Assembly: GCA_964567685.1 (NCBI GenBank)
Contig: CAZMNO010000010.1
Span: 1 to 64,000, forward strand
Length of the DNA: 64,000 nt
Direction: 5' to 3'
Source of the DNA: UBA5972 sp964567685
GTDB lineage: Bacteria; Pseudomonadota; Alphaproteobacteria; Rhodobacterales; Rhodobacteraceae
The notes below the pieces were generated by a model. The model made no database searches and was not told the origin of the DNA. It worked only from the letters and a program-made list of their open reading frames with translations. Position 1 is the stretch's first letter, and every line of letters starts with the position of its first letter. Shown piece after piece: positions 7,747-15,499 of the stretch. The translations under genes and the position numbers were made by a program.

Positions 7747-7883
7747 GTTCGGAGGTTCCTGAGACTGTTCAGCGGCTCTAAATCACAGTGCCGCCGGTTT
7801 GCCAAGGGCAGAGGCTGACCTTACGAAAGGCTTGCGTAAAGCGAGGCTTTGGGGGAAAATCGCTGCAACCAAGGGAGGTTAAC

Positions 7884-8270
7884 ATGAAAAAACTCATTGC
7901 CATGACTGGCGCTGCTTTACTGATGGCCGGAGCCGCGTTTGCGGATCCGGTTGAAGGGATCTGGAAAACTGAAGTTGATGACGGGTCATATGCCCATATC
8001 GACATTGCACCTTGTGGCGCCAAGTTTTGCGGGATCATTGCGCGCACTTTTAACGATACGGGTGAATACCAGTCTGAAAACCTCGGCAAAACGCTGGTGA
8101 TCGGCATGGTTCCCGATGGCACGAACCACTACAAGGGCAATGTCTGGCGGCCATCCAATGACAAGATCTATATCGGCAAGATTGATCTTGATGGGGATAC
8201 GCTGTTCCTCAGAGGTTGCGTTGCCGGTGGATTGCTGTGCTCAAAACAGACCTGGACGCGTGTAGAATAA
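7884..8270 (+). CDS. DUF2147 family secreted protein
   Basis: A 128-residue protein with a signal peptide (MKKLIAMTGAALLMAGAAFA) and a mature domain of the DUF2147 type: DPVEGIWKTEVDDG, then a beta-rich core with CGAKFCG and a terminal GCVAGGLLCSKQTWTRV. Four cysteines could form two disulfides. The start has GGGAGG a few bases upstream. It lies on the plus strand inside an otherwise minus-strand histidine cluster, facing hisH tail to tail with only two bases between the stops. Function unknown; probably periplasmic or outer-surface. Confidence 0.85.
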   Translation: MKKLIAMTGAALLMAGAAFADPVEGIWKTEVDDGSYAHIDIAPCGAKFCGIIARTFNDTGEYQSENLGKTLVIGMVPDGTNHYKGNVWRPSNDKIYIGKIDLDGDTLFLRGCVAGGLLCSKQTWTRVE

Positions 8271-8272
8271 CC

Positions 8273-8914
8273 TCACGGGTTCCATTGCAGAAAGTTGCCA
8301 ATCAGCCTGAGACCGGTTGATTGGCTTTTTTCCGGGTGAAACTGGGTGCCGACCATGTTGTCGCGTCCGATCATAGCGGTGACGTCGCCGCCATAGTCGC
8401 AGCGGACCAGCCGGTGCGCCGGGTTTTTTGCAACCAGATGATATGAATGGACAAAATAGGCGTGATCGCCGGATTTGATGCCGTTGAGAACGGGGTGGTT
8501 CTGATCGAGTATCAGTTCGTTCCAGCCCATATGCGGGATTTTCAGAGTGGGGTCATCGGGCGTTAGTTTGACGACATCACCGCTGATCCAGTCAAACCCG
8601 CTGGTGTTGAGCCCGTGCTCCAGCCCACGCGTCGCCATCATCTGGGCACCGACACAGATACCAAGAAAGGGCACCCCGCGCCCGATCACAGCCTCTTCAA
8701 TGGCCTCAAACAGGCCGGTGTATCCGGCAAGACCGGCGCGACAATCGGCAAAGGCGCCAACACCGGGCAGGACGATCCGGCTGGCTTTGGCGACCTGATC
8801 CGGGTCTGAGGAGACCCTGATCGTGCCTGAATCAAGCTCGCCGGCCATACGCTGAAAGCTCTTTTCAGCGGAATGCAGATTGCCGCTGTCATAGTCGACG
8901 ATTACCGTCGCCAC
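8273..8914 (-). CDS. hisH: Imidazole glycerol phosphate synthase, glutaminase subunit
   Basis: A 213-residue class I glutamine amidotransferase that feeds ammonia to HisF. The nucleophile is in FLGICVGAQMM (about residue 85), and the His/Glu pair is in GTQFHPEKSQ near the C-terminus. The start is GTG at 8914, one base after the hisB stop, with AGGGA upstream. It is separated from hisA by the DUF2147 gene. Confidence 0.96.
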   Translation of the reverse strand: MATVIVDYDSGNLHSAEKSFQRMAGELDSGTIRVSSDPDQVAKASRIVLPGVGAFADCRAGLAGYTGLFEAIEEAVIGRGVPFLGICVGAQMMATRGLEHGLNTSGFDWISGDVVKLTPDDPTLKIPHMGWNELILDQNHPVLNGIKSGDHAYFVHSYHLVAKNPAHRLVRCDYGGDVTAMIGRDNMVGTQFHPEKSQSTGLRLIGNFLQWNP

Positions 8915-8915
8915 T

Positions 8916-9503
8916 TCAGAGTATCCCTTTGGTTGAGGGGATTGCGTCAGCTTTGCGCGGATCGGTCTCTATCGCATCGCGGAGTGCTCGCGCCACCGCT
9001 TTGAAGGCGCTTTCGGCGATGTGGTGGCTGTTGCGGCCTGCAAGCTTGTCGACATGAAGTGTGATGCCGCCGTTCATGGCGAAGGCGGTAAAGAACTCGC
9101 GTAACAGTTCCGTGTCGAAATTGCCGATTTTCGAGCTGGGAAGATCAAGGTTCCAGACCAGAAACGGGCGACCGGACAGATCGAGTGCTGCGCGCACCAG
9201 AGCCTCGTCCATCGGCAGAAGGCAGGCGCCATAGCGACGAATGCCCTTCTTGTCACCAAGGGCTTCGGTCAGGGCTTGTCCAAGGGCGATGCCGGTATCT
9301 TCGACCGTGTGGTGGTCATCGATATGCAAGTCACCTTTGGCGCGCACTTTCATGTCGATCAGGGCGTGGCGGGCCAGTTGATCGAGCATGTGGTCGAAGA
9401 AGCCAACACCGGTCTGATTGTCGTAAAGGCCGCTGCCATCGAGATTGATATCAACCTCGATCGCGGTCTCTGCGGTTGTGCGGGCAATTCTGGCCGTGCG
9501 CAT
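8916..9503 (-). CDS. hisB: Imidazoleglycerol-phosphate dehydratase
   Basis: A 195-residue monofunctional enzyme that dehydrates imidazole glycerol phosphate to imidazole acetol phosphate. The manganese-binding histidines are visible in FFDHMLDQLARHA, HIDDHHTVED and NSHHIAESAFKA. No phosphatase domain is fused, as expected outside enterobacteria. The start at 9503 has GAAAGGG six bases upstream; five extra upstream residues are possible but less likely. It is the first gene of the cluster and abuts hisH. Confidence 0.96.
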   Translation of the reverse strand: MRTARIARTTAETAIEVDINLDGSGLYDNQTGVGFFDHMLDQLARHALIDMKVRAKGDLHIDDHHTVEDTGIALGQALTEALGDKKGIRRYGACLLPMDEALVRAALDLSGRPFLVWNLDLPSSKIGNFDTELLREFFTAFAMNGGITLHVDKLAGRNSHHIAESAFKAVARALRDAIETDPRKADAIPSTKGIL

Positions 9504-9577
9504 GTCGAACCCTTTCAAATGCTTGCCTCGGCCTTATAGGCGGGATTGTCGTGATTTGAAAAGAGGGGGGAGGAAAT

Positions 9578-9617
9578 GGAGGCCCTTACGGGCCACGCCA
9601 TTGCTTTGGTGGCCTCC
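9578..9617. other. Nested hairpins in the hisB upstream region
   Basis: GGCCC and GGGCC (9581-9594) form a tight hairpin. An outer pair, GGAGGCC at 9578 with GGCCTCC at 9611-9617, can enclose it. It precedes the dispersed tail repeat in the gap between divergent hisB and the DegT-family gene. It may be a terminator-like repeat module rather than a regulator of either gene. Confidence 0.45.
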
Positions 9618-9642
9618 GGCGAGAGTATTTGGCAAACAATGA
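9613..9642 (+). repeat. Dispersed hairpin-tail repeat, copy B
   Basis: Shares GAGAGTATTT and AAACAATGA with the copy at 5688-5714, again just after GC-rich hairpins. Unlike copy A it sits between divergent genes, so simple termination does not explain it. Confidence 0.6.
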
Positions 9643-9726
9643 TTGGGGCGGGTGAGAAATGGTTTGGTGTTTCAGTATGAAGTAATGTACAGGTTTTCCG
9701 AAATATTTATTCGGGAAATGTGAAAC

Positions 9727-10908
9727 ATGAATCAGCAAGCTCTTTCGGTCTATGATGCCGAGCCTATTCCGGAAACTGCGATGGCAGAGGTCGCGGCCCT
9801 GATGCAATCAGGTGATCTGTTTCGCTATACCGCGCCTGCCGATACGCCTGCTGCCGTGACAAGACTGGAAAGTGAGTTTGCCGATTTGATGGGGGCGAAA
9901 TATGCATTGGCGCTGAATTCCTGCTCGTCGGCAATTTTTTTGTCATTACAATCGCTTGGGGTGAAGCGGGGGGAAAAGGTGCTGATCCCGGCGTTCACTT
10001 TTGCTGCCGTACCTTCGGCAGTGGTTCACGCTGGTGCTGAGCCGGTTCTGGTTGAAGTTGGTGCGGATTACCGCATTGATCTTGAGGATTTTACGGCCAA
10101 GCTGACAGAAGAGATTGCAGCGGTCGTGATTTCGCATATGCGTGGCCACACCTCGGATATGGATGCCATCATGGGGCTATGCGAGTCGCGTGGAGTGCCC
10201 GTGATCGAGGATGCGGCGCATTCGCTGGGCACGCTGTGGGACGGTCGCAAGATCGGAACCATTGGCAGGGTTGGGTGTTTTTCCTTTCAGTCCTATAAAA
10301 TGATCAACGGCGGTGAAGGCGGGATATTGATCACCAATGATGAAGAGGTTATCGCGCGCGCCGTGATCATGTCAGGCGCTTATGAGCATAATTGGCAGAA
10401 ACACGGGCTGACGATCAATGGTTTTGCCGAGGTTCAGAACATGCTGCCGCTTTATAATCTGAGGATGAACAATCTATCAGCGGCGATCATCCGGCCACAA
10501 CTGGCAGAACTTGAGCGGCGGGTAACTGACGGGCGTTTCAATCACGATTATGTTGCCGCGGCACTGGGCCGGTCACCTTATATTGAGGTGCCTGTGGCGC
10601 TGGCGCCTGAGCTACGGGCGCCGGATTCAATTCAGTTCAATCTGGTTGAGTTCAGCGATCAGGAAGCGCGACAACTGATGAATGTGTCAAAAGCCAATGG
10701 CGCGCCTGTTTCGGTATTCGGTTTGCAGGAGGACAACGCGCGGGCCTTCTGGAACTGGAAATTTATCGGTGACATTCCCGATCTGCCAAAAACCCGCAAA
10801 ATGCTGATGCGAGCCTGTGATATGCGCTTGCCGGCGCGGCTGATGCGGGATGATCTGGATGTGGTGATCAGGGGAGTTCTGAACTCGGTCGCGGAAGTGA
10901 AAGGTTGA
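9727..10908 (+). CDS. DegT/DnrJ/EryC1/StrS family aminotransferase
   Basis: A 393-residue PLP-dependent enzyme of fold type I. The family transfers an amino group to keto-sugars or related cyclic ketones. The Schiff-base lysine is in FSFQSYKMINGGEGG (about residue 195), the cofactor Asp in VIEDAAHSLG, and the phosphate-binding segment in LNSCSSAI. Length is normal. It stands alone rather than in a sugar cluster, so the substrate cannot be assigned; the rml genes are 45 kb away. Its 3' end faces the tandem secreted paralogues. Confidence 0.85.
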   Translation: MNQQALSVYDAEPIPETAMAEVAALMQSGDLFRYTAPADTPAAVTRLESEFADLMGAKYALALNSCSSAIFLSLQSLGVKRGEKVLIPAFTFAAVPSAVVHAGAEPVLVEVGADYRIDLEDFTAKLTEEIAAVVISHMRGHTSDMDAIMGLCESRGVPVIEDAAHSLGTLWDGRKIGTIGRVGCFSFQSYKMINGGEGGILITNDEEVIARAVIMSGAYEHNWQKHGLTINGFAEVQNMLPLYNLRMNNLSAAIIRPQLAELERRVTDGRFNHDYVAAALGRSPYIEVPVALAPELRAPDSIQFNLVEFSDQEARQLMNVSKANGAPVSVFGLQEDNARAFWNWKFIGDIPDLPKTRKMLMRACDMRLPARLMRDDLDVVIRGVLNSVAEVKG

Positions 10909-10914
10909 TTGAGA

Positions 10915-11478
10915 CTATTTTTTGATCGGTCCAAATCTGTAATTCTGTCGCCAGTACACCAAAAACCATTTGCCTGACGAATAGCCATCCAGGCGGTTCT
11001 CTTCTGCGGAGATCGCGAGATCCCTGACCAGGCTTTTCTTTTTCCTTTTCCAGGCGATAATGCTGGCGCGGATTTCATCGCTGTTCCGGACGATCTTGTG
11101 ATATTCCTCTCTCAGATAATCCCGTCGTTCTTGACGCGGTTTGAGGCGCGCCATTCTTTTGAACCATCGTTTCACCTTAATTCGATTTACGGCAGCAAAC
11201 TGAACCAAGGTTTCACTGGCAGGTACATCAAAGCCTTCAATTTCAAAGGATTTCCCGGACAAACGTGCCACAATCGTCTGTAGTTCTTCGCGGCTGAGTT
11301 CCAGAAACTCCCGCTGTGAAACCGGTTTGTCAAAGTATTGGCTGACGTTAATATCGAAATTTCCGCCGGTCTGTGCGCTGGCGTGATTTGGCAGGGTCAT
11401 TGTCAGTAAGCAGGCAAGTATAATAGTCGCCGTCAGAATTTTATAGTCTCGCGGGCAATTTCCTGGCTTAAACAACAT
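10915..11478 (-). CDS. Secreted protein of unknown family, paralogue 1
   Basis: A 187-residue protein with a long signal peptide (hydrophobic ILTATIILACLLTMTL, cleavage near ASA-QTGG). The mature region is basic and helical. It shares with its upstream neighbour the core FAAVNRIKVKRWFKRMARLK and a later KKKSLVRDLAI block. I know no named family for it. The start at 11478 has AAAGGG upstream and gives a clean signal peptide; longer in-frame starts reach 11523 and 11610. It follows paralogue 2 closely, which suggests one transcript. Confidence 0.65.
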   Translation of the reverse strand: MLFKPGNCPRDYKILTATIILACLLTMTLPNHASAQTGGNFDINVSQYFDKPVSQREFLELSREELQTIVARLSGKSFEIEGFDVPASETLVQFAAVNRIKVKRWFKRMARLKPRQERRDYLREEYHKIVRNSDEIRASIIAWKRKKKSLVRDLAISAEENRLDGYSSGKWFLVYWRQNYRFGPIKK

Positions 11479-11621
11479 CCTAAACACCCTTTGTTGTTCC
11501 AACTGGTTTTGTGTCGTCTGCATCTTTTCCGGGGCCCGCGAAACGCAACTGACATGGACAGAATCGGAGGACAGTATCGCGAAAGTTCGGAACACCCTTT
11601 GTGATGTCAAAATTGACTGAT

Positions 11622-12191
11622 CTATTTTGGCATCGGCCCCTGCATCGGTTCATCAATCCACATATTTAGAAAACTGAGTCCCGCGATATACCCACTGTAC
11701 TTTTGACGCGCTTCGGTGAGGGCCAGGTCTCTTGCGAAGCTTTGCTTTTTACTATCCCAGAAAACGATATTCTTGCGATTCTCCTCATTGTTGGCGCGTA
11801 ACTTTTTTAGTTGTGCTCTAAGGTAGCTCACCCGCTCTCGCCTTGATTTGATCTTCGCCATCGCTTTGAACCATCTTCTTACTTTCACTCTGTTGACCGC
11901 GGCGAAGTGTGTCAGGTGAATACTTTCCTTGTGGTAAAATTCCGCGGCTCTGTATCTTGGATCGGGGTATTCAAGACGTTCCGCCAAAGCTGTCAGCTCT
12001 TGGCGGGTCAGGTGGATGAAATCAGAAATGGATATCGGGCGGACAATATACTGATCAATATCAAGTGGTTGACCTCCTCCGGATTGAGCAGTGGCAGGCG
12101 TGATATAGCCGGTGGGTGCCAGCATTATTCCAAATTGAACAGCGACAGCTACAACTCCTGCCAGGAAGTATTTTTGCGTTGTTGCCTTCAT
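11622..12191 (-). CDS. Secreted protein of unknown family, paralogue 2
   Basis: A 189-residue protein with a signal peptide (hydrophobic FLAGVVAVAVQFGIML, cleavage near ATA-QSGG). Its mature part aligns with paralogue 1 through FAAVNRVKVRRWFKAMAKIK, SRRERVSYLR and KKQSFARDLAL. Residues between the signal peptide and the core follow the same plan (QYI/QYF, SISDF/SQREF, LTRQEL/LSREEL). GGGAG precedes the ATG. Strongly basic helices after export suggest binding to an anionic surface polymer or membrane (inference). Confidence 0.7.
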   Translation of the reverse strand: MKATTQKYFLAGVVAVAVQFGIMLAPTGYITPATAQSGGGQPLDIDQYIVRPISISDFIHLTRQELTALAERLEYPDPRYRAAEFYHKESIHLTHFAAVNRVKVRRWFKAMAKIKSRRERVSYLRAQLKKLRANNEENRKNIVFWDSKKQSFARDLALTEARQKYSGYIAGLSFLNMWIDEPMQGPMPK

Positions 12192-12220
12192 TGTGCTTCT
12201 CCCTTCAGCGCAATATCAGC

Positions 12221-13186
12221 CTATAAAATCCGAAGCGCTGACTCCAGCCAGGGCATTTCCCTTATACACGGTTCAACTACCATGGACTTCAAAAACGGGC
12301 GAAGACGCTGGGCAATATCGGTTGGCATGTTGTCCAGGGCTTCACGTCGGGCAAAAAGGGAGATGCGGCGGGCAAGAGGCGCAAAGGGCAGGGGCATTAC
12401 CGCGACCTCACCGCGAAATCTGTGGGCGCGGGTGTAGCCAAGGGGTGTTGTTATCGTCCAGCCGGCACCGCCCGCCACCATCGCCATGATGGCGTGATAG
12501 CTGTCGAGCTCGAACCGATGCGGGATGTTGAGGCCGAGACCGGTAAGATGCGCTTCGATCTGGCGGCCCATCATCTGACGCGCGGAGTAGCGAATGAATG
12601 GCAGATTCAGAAGCTGGCTCAACACGTCTTTTGACGGATCAACCGCGCCGGGTGGGGCGGCGATGATGAAGGGATCGCTGAGGATCGGGTGCGCTTCCAT
12701 CCAATCGGCCTGAAGGTCAAGGTCGGCAGCCACGACGATATCCAGCGCCCGGCTTTCCAGCATGGCGGCCAGATGGTAGCTGGCGCCGGTTTCCAGCACG
12801 AAGTGGCAGGATTTCAGTTCTTCGCTCATGTCAGCCAGCAGTCTTGGCGTCACATCGGCATCAAAATCCTCGATCATGCCGAGTCTCAGCCGAGTCAGAC
12901 CACTAAGATCATGAAGCGCCAGTTCCGTCTGCGCCTGTTGCGCTTCGGCAAATATCGTATGGGCGCGTCGTTGAAACAGCAGTCCGGCCGGGGTCAGGGC
13001 CAGCGGGCGGGCGGCGCGGTCGATCAGGCGGGCACCGACGGCGGTTTCAAGATTGGTGATCTGCTGGCTGATCGACGAGGGACTGACCTCAAGCCGTTTC
13101 GCCGCCAGCGAGACCGATCCCTCTTCCACGACAGCAAGAAATATCTCGACCCCCCATAGGGTCATACGGGTTTCGGCCTGGGGCAT
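12221..13186 (-). CDS. LysR-family transcriptional regulator
   Basis: A 321-residue protein. The N-terminal helix-turn-helix (about residues 10-70) includes FLAVVEEGSVSLAAKRLEVSP and SSISQQITNLE; the remainder is a periplasmic-binding-like effector domain. It is divergent from the ornithine cyclodeaminase homologue with 109 bases between starts, the standard arrangement for a LysR regulator and its target. The effector is unknown. An internal start at MTLWGVE is possible. Confidence 0.9.
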   Translation of the reverse strand: MPQAETRMTLWGVEIFLAVVEEGSVSLAAKRLEVSPSSISQQITNLETAVGARLIDRAARPLALTPAGLLFQRRAHTIFAEAQQAQTELALHDLSGLTRLRLGMIEDFDADVTPRLLADMSEELKSCHFVLETGASYHLAAMLESRALDIVVAADLDLQADWMEAHPILSDPFIIAAPPGAVDPSKDVLSQLLNLPFIRYSARQMMGRQIEAHLTGLGLNIPHRFELDSYHAIMAMVAGGAGWTITTPLGYTRAHRFRGEVAVMPLPFAPLARRISLFARREALDNMPTDIAQRLRPFLKSMVVEPCIREMPWLESALRIL

Positions 13187-13295
13187 GATGTTGATCCGTT
13201 TTTCGTGCCTTCCGAAACCAAGCTAAAGAGCCGCCTGATTGCTTGCAACGTGGATTATGATCGGTCACCCTGCGGTGTGAGCGAAGGAGAGCAGG

Positions 13296-14267
13296 ATGGC
13301 GGACGATATCAAAATTCTGAAAAAGGATGAGCTGCGCCGGATCGTCGGAATTGATCTGCCGATGATCGAAGTGGTCGAGCAGGCATTTGCCGCTCTGGCG
13401 GAGGGGCAGGTCATCATGCCGCCGATCCTGTCGATGCGGCTGGATGCGGTGAATGCCGACGTCGATGTGAAGACCGCCTATATCCAAGGTTTTGACGGCT
13501 TTGCGATCAAGATGAGCCCGGGGTTTTTTGACAATCCGAAAATCGGTCTGCCCTCGACCTCAGGGCTGATGGTGCTGTTTTCCGCCACTACCGGCATGGT
13601 TCAGGCAGTTCTGCTTGACCGGGGGTATCTGACCGATTTGCGCACAGCCGCTGCCGGTGCCGTTGCCGCGAAGTACTTGGCACCTGAGGTGCATATCGCT
13701 GGAGTTATCGGCACCGGTGTGCAGGCGCGGGTGCAGATGCAGGCGGCGCATCTGGTCCGGCCGTTTGAGGCGGCATTGGTGTGGGGCAGGGATGCGGACA
13801 AGGCGGAAAGCTGCGCGGCTGATCTCGCGAAATCACTGGGAATTCCGGTTGAGGCAACAATCGACAGGGAGGGGCTGGTTAGGCAAAGCCAGCTTGTTGT
13901 TACAACCACACCCTCGCGCGCGCCGTTGATCGAGGCGGAATGGCTGCATCCGGGGCTTCATATCACGGCTATGGGGTCTGATACCCATGGCAAGGTCGAG
14001 GTTTCTCCGGCGGCTCTTGCGGCGGCTGATCTGTATGTACCCGATCATCTGGGGCAATGCGCTGAGCTTGGGGAACTGGCCCCGGCGATCAAAGCGGGGC
14101 TGATGCCGGCGACCGGGCATCCGGAGCTTGGGCAGATTGTCACCGGCAGGTATAAAGGGCGCGGGGCTGAAAGTGATGTCACCATTGCCGATCTGACGGG
14201 GACCGGTGCCCAGGACACGGCAATAGCCACCTATGCGCTGAAGCGCGCCAAAGCACAGGGGCTCTAG
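13296..14267 (+). CDS. Ornithine cyclodeaminase / mu-crystallin family protein
   Basis: A 323-residue NAD(P)-binding protein. The dinucleotide site is GVIGTGVQARVQMQA (about residues 130-145), followed by the family block TDLRTAAAGAVAAKYL. Members include ornithine cyclodeaminase, alanine dehydrogenase, imine and iminosuccinate reductases and EutC; the sequence alone does not decide among them. GGAG lies just upstream of the start. It probably responds to the divergent LysR protein. It runs tail to tail with phaR, overlapping by four bases. Confidence 0.85.
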   Translation: MADDIKILKKDELRRIVGIDLPMIEVVEQAFAALAEGQVIMPPILSMRLDAVNADVDVKTAYIQGFDGFAIKMSPGFFDNPKIGLPSTSGLMVLFSATTGMVQAVLLDRGYLTDLRTAAAGAVAAKYLAPEVHIAGVIGTGVQARVQMQAAHLVRPFEAALVWGRDADKAESCAADLAKSLGIPVEATIDREGLVRQSQLVVTTTPSRAPLIEAEWLHPGLHITAMGSDTHGKVEVSPAALAAADLYVPDHLGQCAELGELAPAIKAGLMPATGHPELGQIVTGRYKGRGAESDVTIADLTGTGAQDTAIATYALKRAKAQGL

Positions 14268-14815
14268 AGCTTGGAGAGTTTATCCTGAAGATCGGCCAGT
14301 TGTTCTTTGATTGAATCAAGATCCTCTGCAGGCTCGGGCTCTTCAGGCTCTTCTTCCTCGGGTTCTTTGCGCCCCCAGTTGCCCATCATTGCCGACATGA
14401 ACTCCTGCTGCTTTTTCTGCCAGCCTTCAAGCCCGCCAAAAGCCGCCATCGGATCGGGCATGGCGCTTTTCATGTTTTCCACCAGATCGGCCTGCTGTTG
14501 CTTGATCATCTCAAAGCTTTGCGACAGGAAATCGGGCACGTAGCTTTGCGCCTGATCGGTGTAAGAGCGCACAAGATCAGTCAGAACATTGATCGGCAGG
14601 ACATTGTCGCCCTTGGATTCATGTTCCGTGATGATCTGCAGCAGGTATTGGCGGGTCAGATCGTCGCCCGACTTGAGATCGACAATGGTGACGTCCCGTC
14701 CGGCACGGATAAACCCGGCGATATCGTCCAGGGTTACATAATCGCTGGTTTCAGTGTTGTAGAGCCTGCGACTTGCGTAGCGCTTTATCAAAAGCGGGGT
14801 GCGATCCTCGGGCAT
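14264..14815 (-). CDS. phaR: Polyhydroxyalkanoate synthesis repressor PhaR
   Basis: A 183-residue regulator. The N-terminal DNA- and PHA-binding domain opens LLIKRYASRRLYNTETSDYV, the hallmark of PhaR, and is followed by a helical part. The C-terminal tail is strongly acidic (runs of EEEEPEEPEPAED) and ends in a coiled coil. In Paracoccus, PhaR represses phasin and itself and is released by binding nascent PHA. The start at 14815 has AAGGGG upstream and fits the family; a longer frame to 14872 would run through the operator-like repeats. It is the last gene of phaC-phaP-phaR. Confidence 0.94.
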   Translation of the reverse strand: MPEDRTPLLIKRYASRRLYNTETSDYVTLDDIAGFIRAGRDVTIVDLKSGDDLTRQYLLQIITEHESKGDNVLPINVLTDLVRSYTDQAQSYVPDFLSQSFEMIKQQQADLVENMKSAMPDPMAAFGGLEGWQKKQQEFMSAMMGNWGRKEPEEEEPEEPEPAEDLDSIKEQLADLQDKLSKL

Positions 14816-14835
14816 GGCAAATTCCCCTTTTTGCG

Positions 14836-14860
14836 GTGCAGCAATGCTAGTGCAGCATTT
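14836..14860. promoter_or_regulatory. TGC-rich PhaR operator candidate upstream of phaR
   Basis: Two direct copies of GTGCAGCA (14836-14843 and 14850-14857) separated by ATGCTA lie 20-45 bases upstream of the phaR start. The second copy extends to GTGCAGCATT, identical to part of the phaP operator candidate. PhaR of Paracoccus is known to recognise TGC-rich DNA, so autoregulation is likely. Confidence 0.65.
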
Positions 14861-14882
14861 CATGCGCGGCAAGAAAGAAAAA

Positions 14883-14907
14883 GGGCGGGCTCTGTTAGAG
14901 CCCGCCC
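14883..14907 (-). terminator. Rho-independent terminator of phaP
   Basis: An 11-bp perfect stem (GGGCGGGCTCT with AGAGCCCGCCC) around a 3-base loop. Read on the minus strand it is followed by a T-rich stretch (TTTTTCTTTCTT). It lies 30 bases after phaP and upstream of the phaR operator. Confidence 0.85.
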
Positions 14908-14936
14908 AGTATCACCAACAGGGAGGAAATGGTGAA

Positions 14937-15383
14937 TTAAGCAGCTTTGGATGTGGCTTTCTTGACTGCGTCAGTCGCTTCGCTGGTCGCTTTCTTGACG
15001 GCAGCAGTTGCTTCGGCCTGGGCTTCTTTGCCAGCGGCGAGCAGCAGCTCAACAGTGTCCATCTGAACTTTTTTTGCAACTTCGGCGAAAGCAGCAACAT
15101 GCTCGGAAGCTGATTCAACCGATGCGGAAGCAAATTCGGTTACAGCCTTGGAATAGTCAGCCGGGTCAGCCTGGGTTTTTGTAACACCTGCCAGTTTGGC
15201 CAGGGTGTCTTTGGTCCATTTGTTTGAGATTTCTGCGTTCTTCTCGGCAGCTGCCAGAGCAACGTTGGAGAATTTTTCGCTGATTGCAGCGGAGTTTTTG
15301 AAAGCGTCGCTGAATGCGTTCATGTCAACCGGCAGGTCGTCAAACATTTTGGCGAATGGGTTGTCAAAGGTTTTCTTAGCCAT
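14937..15383 (-). CDS. phaP: Phasin, PHA granule-associated protein
   Basis: A 148-residue amphipathic, Ala- and Lys-rich helical protein of the phasin family, which coats PHA granules. It has no membrane segment or signal peptide. The C-terminus carries near-repeats of the type AVKKATSEATDAVKKATSKA, resembling the Ala/Lys-rich tails of other phasins. GGGAGG precedes the ATG. A perfect 15-bp inverted repeat lies about 50-90 bases upstream and a strong terminator follows, so it can be expressed as a separate, PhaR-controlled unit. Confidence 0.9.
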   Translation of the reverse strand: MAKKTFDNPFAKMFDDLPVDMNAFSDAFKNSAAISEKFSNVALAAAEKNAEISNKWTKDTLAKLAGVTKTQADPADYSKAVTEFASASVESASEHVAAFAEVAKKVQMDTVELLLAAGKEAQAEATAAVKKATSEATDAVKKATSKAA

Positions 15384-15434
15384 GGGAGGTCTCCAGATAG
15401 GATGTGTTTGTTTCTTCTGAAGCCTATGTAGACG

Positions 15435-15474
15435 CTGCAGTGCAGCATTTCAAGAGAATAATGCTGCACTGCAG
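15435..15474. promoter_or_regulatory. PhaR operator candidate upstream of phaP
   Basis: CTGCAGTGCAGCATT (15435-15449) and its exact reverse complement (15460-15474) form a perfect 15-bp inverted repeat with a 10-base spacer, between phaC and phaP. The TGC-rich content matches the known preference of PhaR, and position fits control of the phasin promoter. A terminator role for phaC cannot be excluded but there is no T run tight to the stem on the phaC strand. Confidence 0.75.
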
Positions 15475-15499
15475 AATAATTTTTGGATATTATGTAAAA

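Noticed and set aside
12689..13159. Long open frame opposite the LysR gene
   Set aside because: Antisense to a clear LysR regulator; composition is that of a reversed coding strand.
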